NCBI GenBank assembly: GCA_937879855.1
Contig: CALFMO010000053.1
Location: 1 to 22,525, forward strand
Source of the DNA: an uncultured Acidobacteriaceae bacterium
GTDB taxonomy: Bacteria > Acidobacteriota > Terriglobia > Terriglobales > Acidobacteriaceae
Direction: 5' to 3'
DNA length: 22,525 nucleotides
Shown: positions 21,834-22,525 of the stretch, piece after piece
How positions within the stretch are numbered: position 1 is the stretch's first letter
Layout: each line of letters opens with the position of its first letter
Notes under the pieces: model-generated
The model's database searches: none
Seen by the model: the letters and a program-made list of their open reading frames with translations, nothing else
What the model was told of the DNA's origin: nothing
Translations under genes and position numbers: made by a program

Positions 21834-22525
21834 ATGGGAAACAAGAAAGCGAAGTCCAAGCCGAACTCCAACGGCAACCGCCCGCGCAACGGATCACGAG
21901 CCACTAAAGCTAACGTGGGAACGGCAGTTAATGGAAGGGCCGCTAATGTGGGAACGGCCGCCCCCGGCCGTTCGGGCGAGCGAAGCTCGACAGGTTCTCC
22001 CAACCAGCAAACCCGCACTTACTCGATCCCCGACTACCGCCTCGAGCACCCTGACTTCACGGTTCGCCAGCGCGTAGAAAAAGACCGCGACGGCGCCGAG
22101 CACGTCCGCTACGAAGTCGAAGGCAACCTAGACGCGCCCGTCCCGCCCATCCGCAACTCGAAATATCTCGATAAGAAGCAAGCCATCGACATCTACCGCT
22201 ACATGCTGCTCAACCGCAAGATGGAAGTGGCGCTCGAAAATCTTTACAAGCAGGGCAAGGTGGTCGGAGGAGTCTACTTCGGGCTCGGCCAGGAAGCCTG
22301 CTCCTGCGCTTCCTCCTATGCGCTCGACAAGGACGACTGGTTCGCACCCATGATCCGCAACCAGGGATCGCTGCTGGTGCGCGGCTTTCGTGCCAGCGAT
22401 ACCATGATGCAGTACATGGCCAAGGCCGACTCCCCCACGAAGGGCCGCGACGGCACCTCGCACTTCGGCGACATCGAAAAGCGCAACATGGTCTCGCCCA
22501 TCTCCATGCTCGGCGATCTCATTCC
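21834..22525 (+). CDS. 2-oxoacid dehydrogenase E1 component, alpha subunit (partial, runs off window)
   Basis: The frame opens at ATG 21834 and stays open to the window end (230 codons), so the C-terminal part is missing. The first 65 or so residues are basic, low-complexity and partly repeat-encoded. From about residue 100 the sequence is E1 alpha: DKKQAIDIYRYMLLNRKMEVAL, GGVYFGLGQEACSCASSYAL, DDWFAPMIRNQGSLLVRG, then GRDGTSHFGDIEKRNMVSPISMLGD. These match the TPP-dependent E1 alpha subunits of pyruvate or branched-chain 2-oxoacid dehydrogenases; the two cannot be told apart here. The GDG TPP motif lies beyond the window. With lpd and lipB upstream, this is probably the start of the E1/E2 genes. 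No Shine-Dalgarno sequence is visible, and a later start cannot be excluded. Confidence 0.85.
   Translation, partial: MGNKKAKSKPNSNGNRPRNGSRATKANVGTAVNGRAANVGTAAPGRSGERSSTGSPNQQTRTYSIPDYRLEHPDFTVRQRVEKDRDGAEHVRYEVEGNLDAPVPPIRNSKYLDKKQAIDIYRYMLLNRKMEVALENLYKQGKVVGGVYFGLGQEACSCASSYALDKDDWFAPMIRNQGSLLVRGFRASDTMMQYMAKADSPTKGRDGTSHFGDIEKRNMVSPISMLGDLI
21906..21985 (+). repeat. Family C hairpin inside the E1 alpha N-terminal coding sequence
   Basis: GAACGGCCG-CCCC-CGGCCGTTC (21952-21973) is a 9-bp perfect stem preceded by GCTAATGTGG. A partial copy of the left side, GCTAACGTGGGAACGGC, occurs earlier at about 21909-21925. The flank GGGCGAGCGAAGC resembles those of the other palindromes. It is translated in frame as NVGTAAPGRSGERSS. 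Confidence 0.75.

Overview
The window reads as a chromosomal segment of a GC-rich, free-living bacterium, most probably an acidobacterium (Terriglobia, in the Koribacter/Sulfotelmatobacter area). This is inferred from the mix of secreted hypothetical proteins, a DUF6580-type membrane protein, a glycine/tryptophan-rich exported protein, and dense REP-like palindromes with REP-associated tyrosine transposases (RAYTs). No rRNA, tRNA or CRISPR array was seen.

Layout. 1-3.3 kb (minus strand): a truncated trypsin-like protein that may be cut by an insertion-sequence end, a ribbon-helix-helix-like antitoxin, an exported protein built from two related halves, and a Tat-exported PHP-like metallohydrolase. 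3.3-5.1 kb: a hypothetical protein and RAYT 1, with three copies of a 29-bp hairpin. 5.1-10.2 kb: an exported N-acyl-D-amino-acid-deacylase-like amidohydrolase, a SNARE-associated/DedA-like membrane protein, a Gly-rich exported protein, a DUF6580 protein and a DUF457-type membrane hydrolase. 10.2-13.0 kb: a diacylglycerol-kinase-type lipid kinase divergent from an exported TPR protein. 13.0-16.6 kb: RAYT 2 enclosed by inverted REPs, ligA, and a HIT hydrolase. 16.7-22.5 kb (plus strand): rpsA with a strong promoter and terminator, then lpd, a hicA(frameshifted)-hicB pair, lipB, and the start of a 2-oxoacid dehydrogenase E1 alpha gene that runs off the window. The last block joins E3, the octanoyltransferase needed to lipoylate E2, and E1 in one direction, so it looks like a pyruvate or branched-chain 2-oxoacid dehydrogenase locus.

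The most interesting layer is the repeats. About fifteen copies of a palindrome with core GACAGCCGAGGCGGCTGTC are present, single or in clusters, in both orientations. They bracket RAYT 2, supply the stop codons of RAYT 2 and of the HIT gene, and in one case lie in frame inside lipB just before its catalytic lysine. A different GC-rich hairpin is in frame in the N-terminal extension of E1 alpha. Two REP copies begin TTGACA and have a promoter-like layout. A second hairpin family (CCCATCCGTCG / CGACGGATGGG) surrounds RAYT 1 and shows compensatory stem changes. All functional statements rest on reading motifs by eye; no database search was possible.
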